The notes beneath the pieces were generated by a model. That model was not told the DNA's origin. It worked only from the letters and a program-made list of their open reading frames with translations, and made no database searches. This document shows positions 9,769 to 17,862 of a stretch of 59,060 bases of DNA, piece by piece; position 1 is the stretch's first letter, and every line of letters begins with the position of its first letter. Source of the DNA: Lachnospiraceae bacterium (GTDB taxonomy: Bacteria > Bacillota > Clostridia > Lachnospirales > Lachnospiraceae); assembly GCA_900759665.1 (NCBI GenBank), contig CAAEWE010000079.1, positions 1 to 59,060 of the forward strand. The letters are read 5' to 3'. The position numbers and the translations under genes are program-made.

Positions 9769-10479
9769 TCAGGAAAATACCAAAGATAGCATATATTTCA
9801 GGATAACACTCCAGATAGAATACCTGGTTAATTTGTATCCTCCGAACATATACTGCAGTATATAACCGTCATCCTGTCCACTGCCCTTGATCCATCCCAC
9901 ATAAAACCACAATACTGCTGCAATCAGCAAAATGCCACAAAATAACCGAATTTTCAAAAAGCCTGTCGTTCTTCCGGTTACCCTCTGGTTATTTCCGACA
10001 GAATAAGTAAGCATATATAATGTAATGAGTACGATATCGGAAATCACAGCAACTCCATACCATTCTCCCGGATAATACGTAAATATTTCATCACCGCCGT
10101 AATACAAGTGACAAAGGCACCGGGTCGAAACCGCGATCATAAAAAAATAGAATACGGTTGCCCATCCACGGATACGTCCTGTGTATTTGCGTCTTCTTTC
10201 AGATCTCCATAAAGTAACCGCATCTGCAATCCCCAGAACAAGCAAAAGAATATCTATGAAGCATATAATTCCTAATGAAATCACCAGTGCCAGTACGAAA
10301 GGATTCGAAGCAGCATTTCGAATGCACCAGCCAAATATCTTTACTCCGTTCATTACTTTTTCGTCGTAAACGACTCCATTACGTCTTTCCCGGAGTATTG
10401 TCAAACGAAACATGTCTATTAACATTAGCGGATATACGATCCAAATTAAACAATAAAATGTCTTTTTTATCTTTTTCAC
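9769..10479 (-). CDS. Multi-pass membrane protein of unknown function
   Basis: A 236-residue protein with about five transmembrane helices (near residues 7-25, 58-82, 100-120, 138-158 and 175-195) separated by short basic loops. I do not recognise the family. The GTG at 10479 is the chosen start because AGGAGG (10486-10491) lies 6 bases upstream. An in-frame ATG at 10521 falls inside the terminator of the preceding gene and is not credible. It is transcribed after that terminator, so it should have its own promoter, which I could not identify. Confidence 0.65.
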   Translation of the reverse strand: MKKIKKTFYCLIWIVYPLMLIDMFRLTILRERRNGVVYDEKVMNGVKIFGWCIRNAASNPFVLALVISLGIICFIDILLLVLGIADAVTLWRSERRRKYTGRIRGWATVFYFFMIAVSTRCLCHLYYGGDEIFTYYPGEWYGVAVISDIVLITLYMLTYSVGNNQRVTGRTTGFLKIRLFCGILLIAAVLWFYVGWIKGSGQDDGYILQYMFGGYKLTRYSIWSVILKYMLSLVFS

Positions 10480-10491
10480 CGGAATCCTCCT

Positions 10492-10541
10492 AAAAAAAGA
10501 ACATGAATCCTGATATTTCACTGATCAGAAATTCATGTTCT
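10492..10541 (-). terminator. Rho-independent terminator of the zinc-ribbon gene
   Basis: On the minus strand an 11-base stem (10531-10541 with 10498-10508; AGAACATGAAT and its complement) with an inner CTGAT/ATCAG stem is followed by a run of seven T residues. It lies about 55 bases after the stop codon at 10596. Confidence 0.9.
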
Positions 10542-10595
10542 CTTTCTCAAGCATCACAAAATATAATTTTATTAAACAACCTTCCTATGCCCGTT

Positions 10596-11660
10596 CTATT
10601 CTTCCGTTGCATCCTCGTCTGTCTGGATATGCTCGGTAAAATACTCCTCTGCGATCATCTCCAGATAAGCAGCGTCCTCCTCCGGATACTGCTTCATCAG
10701 ATCACTGCGGATATGTGCCATGATCACCAGATCGTTCTCCGCCTGGGATACCTCCGGATTCTCCCATTTCTGCACGATCTCCTGTGTCAGGTTCTCTGCC
10801 ATCCACTCCTTGATCCTGCGGGTCTTTTCCTGCTCCACAGGAATCTCAGTCTTGATCCTTGCTGACTTCACAACGGATACCACACCGCCGATCAGGAATA
10901 ACAGGAACATGATTGCCAGACCGCTCAGTACAACAATATTATAATTGATCGGAATCACATCTAATTTGCATAACAGCAGATATGCCTCTCCAATGATACC
11001 AAATATAATAAATGTAAGACCGGAAAACAACATATCTTTGTAAGCATCTTCCTTCTTTACATACTCTTTGGCAGACTCGTACAAAATATCTCTGGCAGTA
11101 TCATCCTCATCCTCGGCATCTCCCAGATCAATATCACCATGATCCTCGGCAAACGGGTTATAATTTGGATCTGCCGAATCCTCCTCGGCATCCCAGTCAT
11201 ATTCCTCCGCCTCATCAGACGCTTCTTCCGATGTCTCTTCCTCCAAACCGTCCTCGTCCTCACCGGATGCAGCTTCCTGATCCTCTGTATCATTGTCCTC
11301 GTCATCGGAGGCTTCCTGCTCTGCCGCTTCTGCCTCCAGACGTTTTCTTTCCTTTTCCTGCTCCAGATCCTCCTCGGCTGCAGTCAGAAATCCCTCAAAA
11401 AGACGTTCCGCTTTCTTTGCCATCTTTTCCGGAACAGTTACTTTATAGCTCTCTGTCTCCTCATCGTACTGCTTGACGGCACCTTTTACCTTGGAATACT
11501 CCAGATAACCAACAAAACGGTCTGCCATCTTCTCATCCTTCAGATTGCAGATATCAACCGTCTCAAACTCCTCTGCCGTTCCCTCTACCAACGGGGTTCC
11601 ACAGTCTGCACAGACGGTAATTCCATCTCTGTATTCTGTCTTACATTTTGGACACCACAT
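10596..11660 (-). CDS. Zinc-ribbon membrane protein with acidic linker
   Basis: The 354 residues begin with a CxxC-x10-CxxC zinc ribbon (C3, C6, C17, C20). A mixed region, a very acidic Glu/Asp stretch (about 95-205), two transmembrane helices (about 212-232 and 240-262) and a charged C-terminal tail follow. GAGGAGG precedes the ATG. No enzyme signature is visible. The layout suggests a cytoplasmic sensor or scaffold tethered to the membrane by a hairpin. The zinc-ribbon N-terminus resembles the DUF2007-type or zinc_ribbon_2 proteins common in Clostridia, but I cannot assign a function. It is monocistronic, ending at a terminator. Confidence 0.75.
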   Translation of the reverse strand: MWCPKCKTEYRDGITVCADCGTPLVEGTAEEFETVDICNLKDEKMADRFVGYLEYSKVKGAVKQYDEETESYKVTVPEKMAKKAERLFEGFLTAAEEDLEQEKERKRLEAEAAEQEASDDEDNDTEDQEAASGEDEDGLEEETSEEASDEAEEYDWDAEEDSADPNYNPFAEDHGDIDLGDAEDEDDTARDILYESAKEYVKKEDAYKDMLFSGLTFIIFGIIGEAYLLLCKLDVIPINYNIVVLSGLAIMFLLFLIGGVVSVVKSARIKTEIPVEQEKTRRIKEWMAENLTQEIVQKWENPEVSQAENDLVIMAHIRSDLMKQYPEEDAAYLEMIAEEYFTEHIQTDEDATEE

Positions 11661-11780
11661 AATTACGTCCTCCTCTTATTATTCTATGTATTTATATACA
11701 TATTTCATCTTTTCTATGGTAGCATACACCATGTCAAAACTCAAGTTTTCCGGCGTTCTTTCACAAAGTCTTCACATCCC

Positions 11781-12488
11781 TCACCGGATAAAACGTACCA
11801 CACAATAGACCTGACCCTCCGGATCCTGCAGCACCACCAGATATCCGTCCTCCAGCTCGTAGCGCATTGGCTGGATCATATCCCCCAGCTTTGCCTGACG
11901 ACGGTACTCTGCCCGCATCTCCCTGACCGGGAAATCATCCGGCAGATATGCCGTTGCCATACGGACATACTGGCCATTATTTACATGATGATTTGTGTCC
12001 AGATGATACTCCTGTACCTGAAAGCCCTTCTGCGGCTGTCCCCCTTCCTTGGGAACAGCAATCTTGCGGGAAACCTTTTCCATAGGAAGAGGCTCCTCGA
12101 TTCCATAAAGCTCAATATCCTCCGGCTGCACCATACATGGTCTGCCCTTTTTCATATCCAGAAGACTCCATATGGAATATGCCTTCACTACCATATCCCC
12201 CGCTTCATCGTGGATCATAAAATTTCGATAACCAAACATTTTCTCGCTGCCGCATGCCTGTGTGGTGATCCGGATCTGTTCCCCTAGTTTCGGATAGCGG
12301 TCTACCACGATCTGCCAGAAATTTAATACCCACATCCGCTCCCTGCTGTAGGTGGTCTCCATCCCTACTCCCAGTTCTTCCGACTCGAAGCAGGTGCAGT
12401 CCTGCAGATAATTCACGATCCCATCCAGACTCAGTCTGCCATTTTCTGCCAATTCACTATATCTTACTCTGCTTTCAAATGAATACAT
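11781..12488 (-). CDS. Acyl-ACP thioesterase
   Basis: A 235-residue double hot-dog thioesterase of the acyl-ACP thioesterase family, which releases fatty acids from acyl carrier protein. The first hot-dog spans about residues 5-130. The second contains the signature LDTNHHVNNGQYV, whose Asn and His belong to the active site. I start it at the ATG at 12488 (MYSFESRVRYSE) because GGGGA sits upstream at suitable spacing and homologues as I recall them begin this way; the ATG at 12500 is in frame but lacks a site. It follows the rplS terminator, so it is probably expressed separately. Confidence 0.88.
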   Translation of the reverse strand: MYSFESRVRYSELAENGRLSLDGIVNYLQDCTCFESEELGVGMETTYSRERMWVLNFWQIVVDRYPKLGEQIRITTQACGSEKMFGYRNFMIHDEAGDMVVKAYSIWSLLDMKKGRPCMVQPEDIELYGIEEPLPMEKVSRKIAVPKEGGQPQKGFQVQEYHLDTNHHVNNGQYVRMATAYLPDDFPVREMRAEYRRQAKLGDMIQPMRYELEDGYLVVLQDPEGQVYCVVRFIR

Positions 12489-12511
12489 ACGAATCCCCAT
12501 TTCTATATTTC

Positions 12512-12551
12512 TAAAAGAAAAAAGGAGCCTCCATCCTTTGGAAACTCCTTT
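12512..12551 (-). terminator. Rho-independent terminator of rplS
   Basis: A 12-base stem on the minus strand (12540-12551 with 12521-12532, AAAGGAG/CTCCTTT outer arms, two G-T pairs inside) has a 7-base loop and a trailing T-run. It lies 30 bases after the rplS stop. Confidence 0.85.
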
Positions 12552-12580
12552 CTACTGCAAACTTACTGAAATAATGATAA

Positions 12581-12925
12581 TTATTTAACCAGCTCTTTCA
12601 CCTTTGCAGCTTTACCTACTCTGTCACGAAGATAGAACAGTTTCGCACGTCTAGCTTTACCTCTACGCACAACCTCGATCTTATCAATGATCGGAGAATG
12701 AAGCGGCCAGGTCTTCTCAACACCAACGCCGTTAGAGAACTTTCTAACTGTGAATGTCTCTCTTGCGCCACCGTTCTGTCTCTTAAGAACAGTACCCTCA
12801 TAAACCTGGATACGCTCACGGCTACCCTCGATAACCTTTGCATAAACCTTTACAGTATCTCCAACACGGAAATCTGCAACTTCTTTTAACTGTGCATCTT
12901 CAATTGCCTTAATAATATCGTTCAT
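12581..12925 (-). CDS. rplS: 50S ribosomal protein L19
   Basis: A 114-residue protein with the complete L19 sequence: FRVGDTVKVYAKVIEGSRER, VYEGTVLKRQ, and the basic C-terminus RGKARRAKLFYLRDR. L19 sits at the 30S-50S interface. AAGGAGG precedes the ATG. In many Firmicutes rplS directly follows trmD. Here trmD lies 33 kb away and another gene overlaps its end, while rplS has its own promoter, leader and terminator, so it has become a single-gene unit. Confidence 0.98.
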   Translation of the reverse strand: MNDIIKAIEDAQLKEVADFRVGDTVKVYAKVIEGSRERIQVYEGTVLKRQNGGARETFTVRKFSNGVGVEKTWPLHSPIIDKIEVVRRGKARRAKLFYLRDRVGKAAKVKELVK

Positions 12926-13008
12926 GATGTGACCTCCTTATATTTTCGACATTCTTAATACTTATGTGCTTTCCGCAACCGTAACAGAGGAATATCTCTA
13001 CTCACAAC
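12926..13008 (-). ncRNA. Candidate L19 leader in the rplS 5' UTR
   Basis: The promoter at 13015-13043 predicts an 80-base untranslated leader before the rplS start. It contains an AGAG/CTCT hairpin followed by the conserved-looking segment TTACGGTTGCGGAAAGCA and then AAGGAGG. Low-GC Gram-positive bacteria carry an autoregulatory L19 leader at this place (Rfam family L19_leader). I cannot run a covariance model, so the assignment rests on position and length. Confidence 0.4.
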
Positions 13009-13014
13009 CACACT

Positions 13015-13043
13015 ATCATATCATAAGAACCCCGCCAATACAA
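13015..13043 (-). promoter_or_regulatory. Promoter of rplS
   Basis: TTGTAT (13038-13043) and TATGAT (13015-13020) are 17 bases apart on the minus strand. This is the best sigma-A match in the gap upstream of rplS. Confidence 0.6.
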
Positions 13044-13094
13044 GCCCTAATTTTATAAAATTGTCTCAAACTGTTTTAGATTTCATTCTGCCAT

Positions 13095-13366
13095 CGTTCA
13101 CCTTATCATTCACCTTTGGATAATTTGGTGCGTACCCAAACTCAATTTACTTTCCAATATCCTTTTCTCGAAGACCCCACTCTTTTAATATATCCTTTTT
13201 CTTTCAGTTTCTTTAATCTTGCTGCTATTGTCTTTCGGCTCACTTCAAAATGTTCTGCAAATTGCGTAACCGTGTATTCGGGATGAATTTTCAAATAATC
13301 CAGTAAATCATTCACCTTATCATTCACTTGAACATTCACCTTATCATTCACCCTTGAATAATCTTC
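13095..13366 (-). repeat. Short repeats encoding VNDKVND in and after the Schlafen-like gene
   Basis: The 18-base unit TTCACCTTATCATTCACC (plus strand) or close variants occur near 13099, 13310 and 13331. Two copies lie in the linker of the coding region. The third lies beyond the stop and is followed by TTGGATAAT, matching TTGAATAAT after the inner copy, so the repeated block is longer than the unit itself. Confidence 0.65.
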
Positions 13367-14551
13367 TGTGTCAGTATCTCTTTTCCGATACATATTCACT
13401 CTGAAATCGCCATCAAAATCAATCAGTTCCGGCTTGGGTAATCCATACTCCTCGCAAGCTTCAAATAACCTCGGTATTCCGGTTCCCCATTTTTCAATAA
13501 TTTTCATGTATGCAAACGCACTTGCGATTGCAGGATTTCTCGGTCTTGAGTATCCTTCCATCATTTTTTCAATCGTAACATTATTCAGAAGCATTCCCGG
13601 AGAAGTAATCTCTAATCGATCATCAAACAATGCCACCTGTATGTTTCCCGGCTCAAGGTAGCTACGGTGAGCCACAGCATTTGCGATCAACTCACGGATA
13701 CTGTCCGTAGGTAGTTCATACACATCCTGTCTGTACATTCCCTTTATCGTCATACCCATGTTGATTTTTTCAAGGACATACTGATATGCGGCCTCCATCT
13801 GTTCCTGAATGGAGCCTTCAAATTCCCTACGGTCAACAAAGTGAGCACGATTAGTTCCCTTGAATACGCCACACTGAATAACAGGCTGTCCCCACATTCG
13901 TCCGGTCAAAAGTGCATACGCATTGGTCGGATAAACTTCTCCGCCTTCCTCTTTCAGAACACCCCATGAAATCAGTACATTCTTTGTAACATCCTTAACC
14001 TTTGCCTTTTCACTGTCCTGCCATGTATTTCTTATGGCAGTTTCTTTCATACTCTTACAAAGCTCCTCAATTTCACTGTCCGTTATTTTCATATTCTGAC
14101 ATATTTCGCTGTCATAATAACGGTTCTTGCCTTCCAGCATCAGCTCTCTTAGCATATAATCTTCTACATGTCTTGTCGTGCCTGCTGCACGCACATAAGT
14201 ACCCTCAAACAGTCCCTGTGATTTGATATAATACGGACGCTCTGCACCCGGAAATACCTCAACCACAATCACAGTCTTATCCTTGACTGTCTGCATTGCT
14301 ACGTCCGGTCTGATTGCTGGCTCACAGGAATCAGAAATTGCATTAGTAATGGCATCCATCGTCTTGTAGATGTTATCTACATCCATTCCCACAATCTCCA
14401 AGGTCTTATCATCTATTCCGAAAACAATCCTGCCACCTCTGCCATTGGCAAAAGCTACCACCGTTTTCATATACTTTTCGCTTTTCTCTGGTACAGTCAC
14501 TTTGTACTCAACATTCTTTGATTCGCCGGAAAACAGCGTATCTTCTGCCAT
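13142..14551 (-). CDS. Schlafen/AlbA_2-domain ATP-binding transcriptional regulator
   Basis: The 469 residues begin with an AlbA_2 (Schlafen-like) domain (about 12-130; ESKNVEYK, FANGRGGRIVFGIDD). A GHKL-like ATPase region follows (about 280-380; RELIANAVAHRSY, LEITSPGML), then a winged helix (about 405-469; VTQFAEHFEVSRKTIAARLKKLKEKGYI). Proteins of this architecture are usually called ATP-dependent transcriptional regulators; the ligand is unknown. AGGAGG lies 7 bases before the ATG. The linker contains two VNDK repeats, and a third degenerate VNDKVND copy lies just past the stop codon, so the linker repeats appear to have expanded or been shuffled. It stands close to the SNF2 gene but need not share function with it. 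Confidence 0.85.
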   Translation of the reverse strand: MAEDTLFSGESKNVEYKVTVPEKSEKYMKTVVAFANGRGGRIVFGIDDKTLEIVGMDVDNIYKTMDAITNAISDSCEPAIRPDVAMQTVKDKTVIVVEVFPGAERPYYIKSQGLFEGTYVRAAGTTRHVEDYMLRELMLEGKNRYYDSEICQNMKITDSEIEELCKSMKETAIRNTWQDSEKAKVKDVTKNVLISWGVLKEEGGEVYPTNAYALLTGRMWGQPVIQCGVFKGTNRAHFVDRREFEGSIQEQMEAAYQYVLEKINMGMTIKGMYRQDVYELPTDSIRELIANAVAHRSYLEPGNIQVALFDDRLEITSPGMLLNNVTIEKMMEGYSRPRNPAIASAFAYMKIIEKWGTGIPRLFEACEEYGLPKPELIDFDGDFRVNMYRKRDTDTEDYSRVNDKVNVQVNDKVNDLLDYLKIHPEYTVTQFAEHFEVSRKTIAARLKKLKEKGYIKRVGSSRKGYWKVN

Positions 14552-14591
14552 ATTGCTACCTCCTGCATTTATGGTGTTGCGATATCTTCAA

Positions 14592-17500
14592 TCACTCTGC
14601 CTGAAACAGCTCCACCAGCTCTTCCATGGACAACTGATTGACAAAGACCTCGCCTGCCTCGATCACATTCTCGGACAAAAGCTTTTTGCGGGTCTGGAGG
14701 GCATCGATCTTTTCCTCGATGGAATCCTTCATGATCAGCTTGATCACCTGCACTTTCTTTTTCTGGCCAATACGGTAAGCACGGTCCGTCGCCTGCTCCT
14801 CCACAGCCGGATTCCACCATGGATCAAAGTGGATCACGGTATCCGCTCCGGTCAGATTCAGTCCGGTTCCACCTGCCTTTAAGGAGATCAGAAATACCTT
14901 TACCTTACCCTGATTGAAGCTTTTTACATACTCCTTACGCAGCTCCGGCTTTGTGGCACCGGCCAGATAATGATAGTCAATCCCCTGCTCCTCCAGCTCT
15001 CCGGCAATAATATTGAGCATTGAGGTAAACTGGGAAAAGATGATCACGCTGTGGCCTCCGTCCAGAATGCCCGGCAGCTGCTCCATCAAAAGATCCAGCT
15101 TGCCGCTGCCGCCATGATAATTCTCGATAAAAGTTCCCGGATGACAACATATCTGGCGCAGTCTCGTGAGTGCCGCCAGCACCTGCATACGGCCGCCGGC
15201 CGCCTCCAGTCCTTCCACTCCCTTCATCTCCTCCTGGATTCGGGACAGATAAGACAGATAAATCTTTTTCTGCTTGGCTGTCATCTCCGCCATGCGCTTT
15301 GTCTCAATCTTATCCGGAAGCTCTTTCAACACTTCCTTTTTCATCCGCCGCAGAACAAAGGGCTGTATCCTTGTCCGCAGCTCCTTCATTTTATTCTGGT
15401 CATGCTCCTTTAAGATCGGCTTCTCATATGCATCTGCAAACCGGGAATATTTCATAAAAAATCCCGGCATGATAAAGTCAAAGATCGACCACAGCTCTGA
15501 CAGGGCATTTTCAATCGGTGTACCGGTCAGTGCAAACCGGTGATCCGCCGGAATACTCTTGACTGCCTTTGCCCCCAGAGAGGACGGATTCTTGATAAAC
15601 TGTGCTTCATCCAGAAATACGTGGTCATATTTCTGTTTCTGGTAGCTTTCGGTGTCCTTCCGGATCAGAGGATATGTGGTGATCCACACATCATATTCTC
15701 CATCCTGTCCGGAGATCAGTGCTTCTCTCTCCTCCGGCGTTCCCTGTACGATGCAGGTCCGGATGGACGGTGCAAACTTCTGAAACTCATCCTGCCAGTT
15801 GTAAGCCAGTGACGTAGGACATACGATCAATGTTTTCTGGCCCGGGAAGGAGCAGATATAAACGATTGCCTGCAGAGTCTTTCCAAGACCCATATCATCT
15901 GCCAGAATACCGCCCATCCCATAATGCGCCAGCGTTTTTAACCACTGGAATCCCACCACCTGATAAGGTCTTAAGGAAGCCGTAACTGTCTCCGGAATTT
16001 CCCACTGCATCTGCTCCGGATGCTTGAGATCCTGCAGCAGCATTTCATAGGATTCCTGTCTTTGCAGGCGGCTCCCCCGGGGCAGCATCCGTTCCAGAAA
16101 CATCGCTGTACTCTTGTGGAATGTCATTGTATTTCCATGGAATTCCTGATCATTCTCCAACATCCAGCGAAGGGAATGAAGCTGAGAATCCTCTCCGGTC
16201 AGATCAATAAAGGAGCCATCCTTTAACCGGAAATATCTGCGTTTGAGCTGTACCGAACGGAAAAACGCCTCTAACTCCTCTCTTGGTATCTGTGCATATC
16301 CCAGATCGATCTCCAACATATTGATATCCGTATCTAATCGTATATTGGCTGACATGGTTCCCATTTTGCGGATGCCGTGGCTTTTATACTCCTTGGAATA
16401 AAATACTTTAAAATGATCCGTCAACTCTGTGATCCGATCCGTCATAAGCTCAAAGATATCATTCTCATTTTTTAGCAGGAACGTATCTCCCTGCACCTGG
16501 AAATTCAGTCCATAAAGAATGCTGAGAAGCCGTTCCTCCTCCTCTTTGTCTCGGACCAGTATAATATCTCCCTCCGGGAACTCCTCCCACAGAGGATTCA
16601 CACGATACCTGCCGTAACAAAATTCCAGTCTGGCAGAAACATAATATTTCTTGCGCATCTGACTGACATCCAGATAAAGCTCCGGCTGCAGAGCCTCCAC
16701 GATATAACTTTCCCGAAGCTCCTCCGGCACCTGCACCTGCATAGACTTTTTGATGACCGGAAGAACCTTCTCGATAAAACGCTTTTTATTCTCCCCACGA
16801 AATTCAATCTGCCGCTCCTTTGACTGAAACAGGCTGGAATAAAACGGCAGCAAATTACAGATATAGTCTCTCTCCGGCAGATAGATGTCCTGCTTATAAT
16901 ATAAGATCGAACCGTCCTGAGACAACGCATGCAATGCCTCTTCGCCCTCCTGGACAAGCGTCAGCTCCTCTCCATCCATCTGCATGTCAAGGGAAATCTC
17001 CGGCCGTCCCTCCACGATCTGTGCTGTTCCCATTTCTTTTCCAAACAGATTCAGCTGACAATCCAACCCTTTTGCCAGATGCAGCAGCTTCACCAGCATA
17101 TTCTGGGACAACACCATCTCCTGACGGCTGAACAGATTAGAATAGTAGGTTTTTCCCAGTGTCTCCTGAATCTCGTAAATCTCCGTGAGATATGACATGA
17201 CATGAGCGGAAGTCTCATCAAAGGTACATTCCCCCGGAATAAAATAAAATTGTTTTCCCAGACGGATATCCCGTTCCTCATAATAATCTGCAATAAATTT
17301 CTTGGTATTCGTGACCTTATACATCTTCTCCGCCCCTGCATAAAGGCTGAGATACGCCTTGGCATTCTGCTTTTTGAGCAGTGCCGGTATCGTGATTTTT
17401 AATCCAAGATGGTAATAGGTGGGACTCAGACGGCGAAACTCTCTTTTCTGGAAATATTCAATGATCTGATATGCTGTTTTGTCCTTTTTGTCCAGGTTCT

Positions 17501-17804
17501 CCCGCACATTTTCCCTCTGCTGGTAATCTGCAATAAACAGCATGGTCGCCACAACATGTTTACAGGCTCCCTTCTGCTTTACGTGAGAAGGACAGTTGCA
17601 GGTATAAAGCCATTCTCCCTCCCCGGAAACCTGTATCGTGACCACATACTGGTTTCCTCCATGTACCACACTGCGATACTGACCGGCATTTTCATTCCAT
17701 GTCACATCGCTGACAGCGTGAGCTGCATAATAACGCATTCCCCGATAATAAACCGTCTCCGAGGACGCCATACGGCGGATTGCCTCCCGTGTGATTCTTT
17801 GCAT
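14592..17804 (-). CDS. SWIM zinc-finger SNF2-family helicase
   Basis: A 1070-residue DNA translocase. Residues 64-85 are a SWIM zinc finger (CNC, then CKH). Residues 300-560 match the SNF2-associated middle region of bacterial members. Two RecA-like lobes follow: Walker A DDMGLGKT near 635, DEAQ near 730, LTGTPIENALSELWS, and the C-terminal motifs SLKAGGTGLNL and QATDRAYRIGQ. It is complete. This widespread Firmicutes group is thought to remodel DNA-bound proteins; targets are not known. GAGG lies before the ATG. The flippase gene upstream ends 58 bases away, so co-transcription is possible. Confidence 0.95.
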   Translation of the reverse strand: MQRITREAIRRMASSETVYYRGMRYYAAHAVSDVTWNENAGQYRSVVHGGNQYVVTIQVSGEGEWLYTCNCPSHVKQKGACKHVVATMLFIADYQQRENVRENLDKKDKTAYQIIEYFQKREFRRLSPTYYHLGLKITIPALLKKQNAKAYLSLYAGAEKMYKVTNTKKFIADYYEERDIRLGKQFYFIPGECTFDETSAHVMSYLTEIYEIQETLGKTYYSNLFSRQEMVLSQNMLVKLLHLAKGLDCQLNLFGKEMGTAQIVEGRPEISLDMQMDGEELTLVQEGEEALHALSQDGSILYYKQDIYLPERDYICNLLPFYSSLFQSKERQIEFRGENKKRFIEKVLPVIKKSMQVQVPEELRESYIVEALQPELYLDVSQMRKKYYVSARLEFCYGRYRVNPLWEEFPEGDIILVRDKEEEERLLSILYGLNFQVQGDTFLLKNENDIFELMTDRITELTDHFKVFYSKEYKSHGIRKMGTMSANIRLDTDINMLEIDLGYAQIPREELEAFFRSVQLKRRYFRLKDGSFIDLTGEDSQLHSLRWMLENDQEFHGNTMTFHKSTAMFLERMLPRGSRLQRQESYEMLLQDLKHPEQMQWEIPETVTASLRPYQVVGFQWLKTLAHYGMGGILADDMGLGKTLQAIVYICSFPGQKTLIVCPTSLAYNWQDEFQKFAPSIRTCIVQGTPEEREALISGQDGEYDVWITTYPLIRKDTESYQKQKYDHVFLDEAQFIKNPSSLGAKAVKSIPADHRFALTGTPIENALSELWSIFDFIMPGFFMKYSRFADAYEKPILKEHDQNKMKELRTRIQPFVLRRMKKEVLKELPDKIETKRMAEMTAKQKKIYLSYLSRIQEEMKGVEGLEAAGGRMQVLAALTRLRQICCHPGTFIENYHGGSGKLDLLMEQLPGILDGGHSVIIFSQFTSMLNIIAGELEEQGIDYHYLAGATKPELRKEYVKSFNQGKVKVFLISLKAGGTGLNLTGADTVIHFDPWWNPAVEEQATDRAYRIGQKKKVQVIKLIMKDSIEEKIDALQTRKKLLSENVIEAGEVFVNQLSMEELVELFQAE

Positions 17805-17862
17805 TCACGAAACCTCTTTTCTATTCAACAAATGACTTTGGCAGATACTTTCCTTTATTTAA

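Noticed and set aside
10480..10521. Upstream ATG for the membrane protein
   Set aside because: It falls within the terminator hairpin of the preceding gene, while a GTG with a perfect AGGAGG follows.
11139..12287. 382-codon open frame on the plus strand
   Set aside because: It spans the opposite strand of the zinc-ribbon and thioesterase genes and the terminator-free gap between them; the Leu/Cys-rich product is an artefact of their codon bias.
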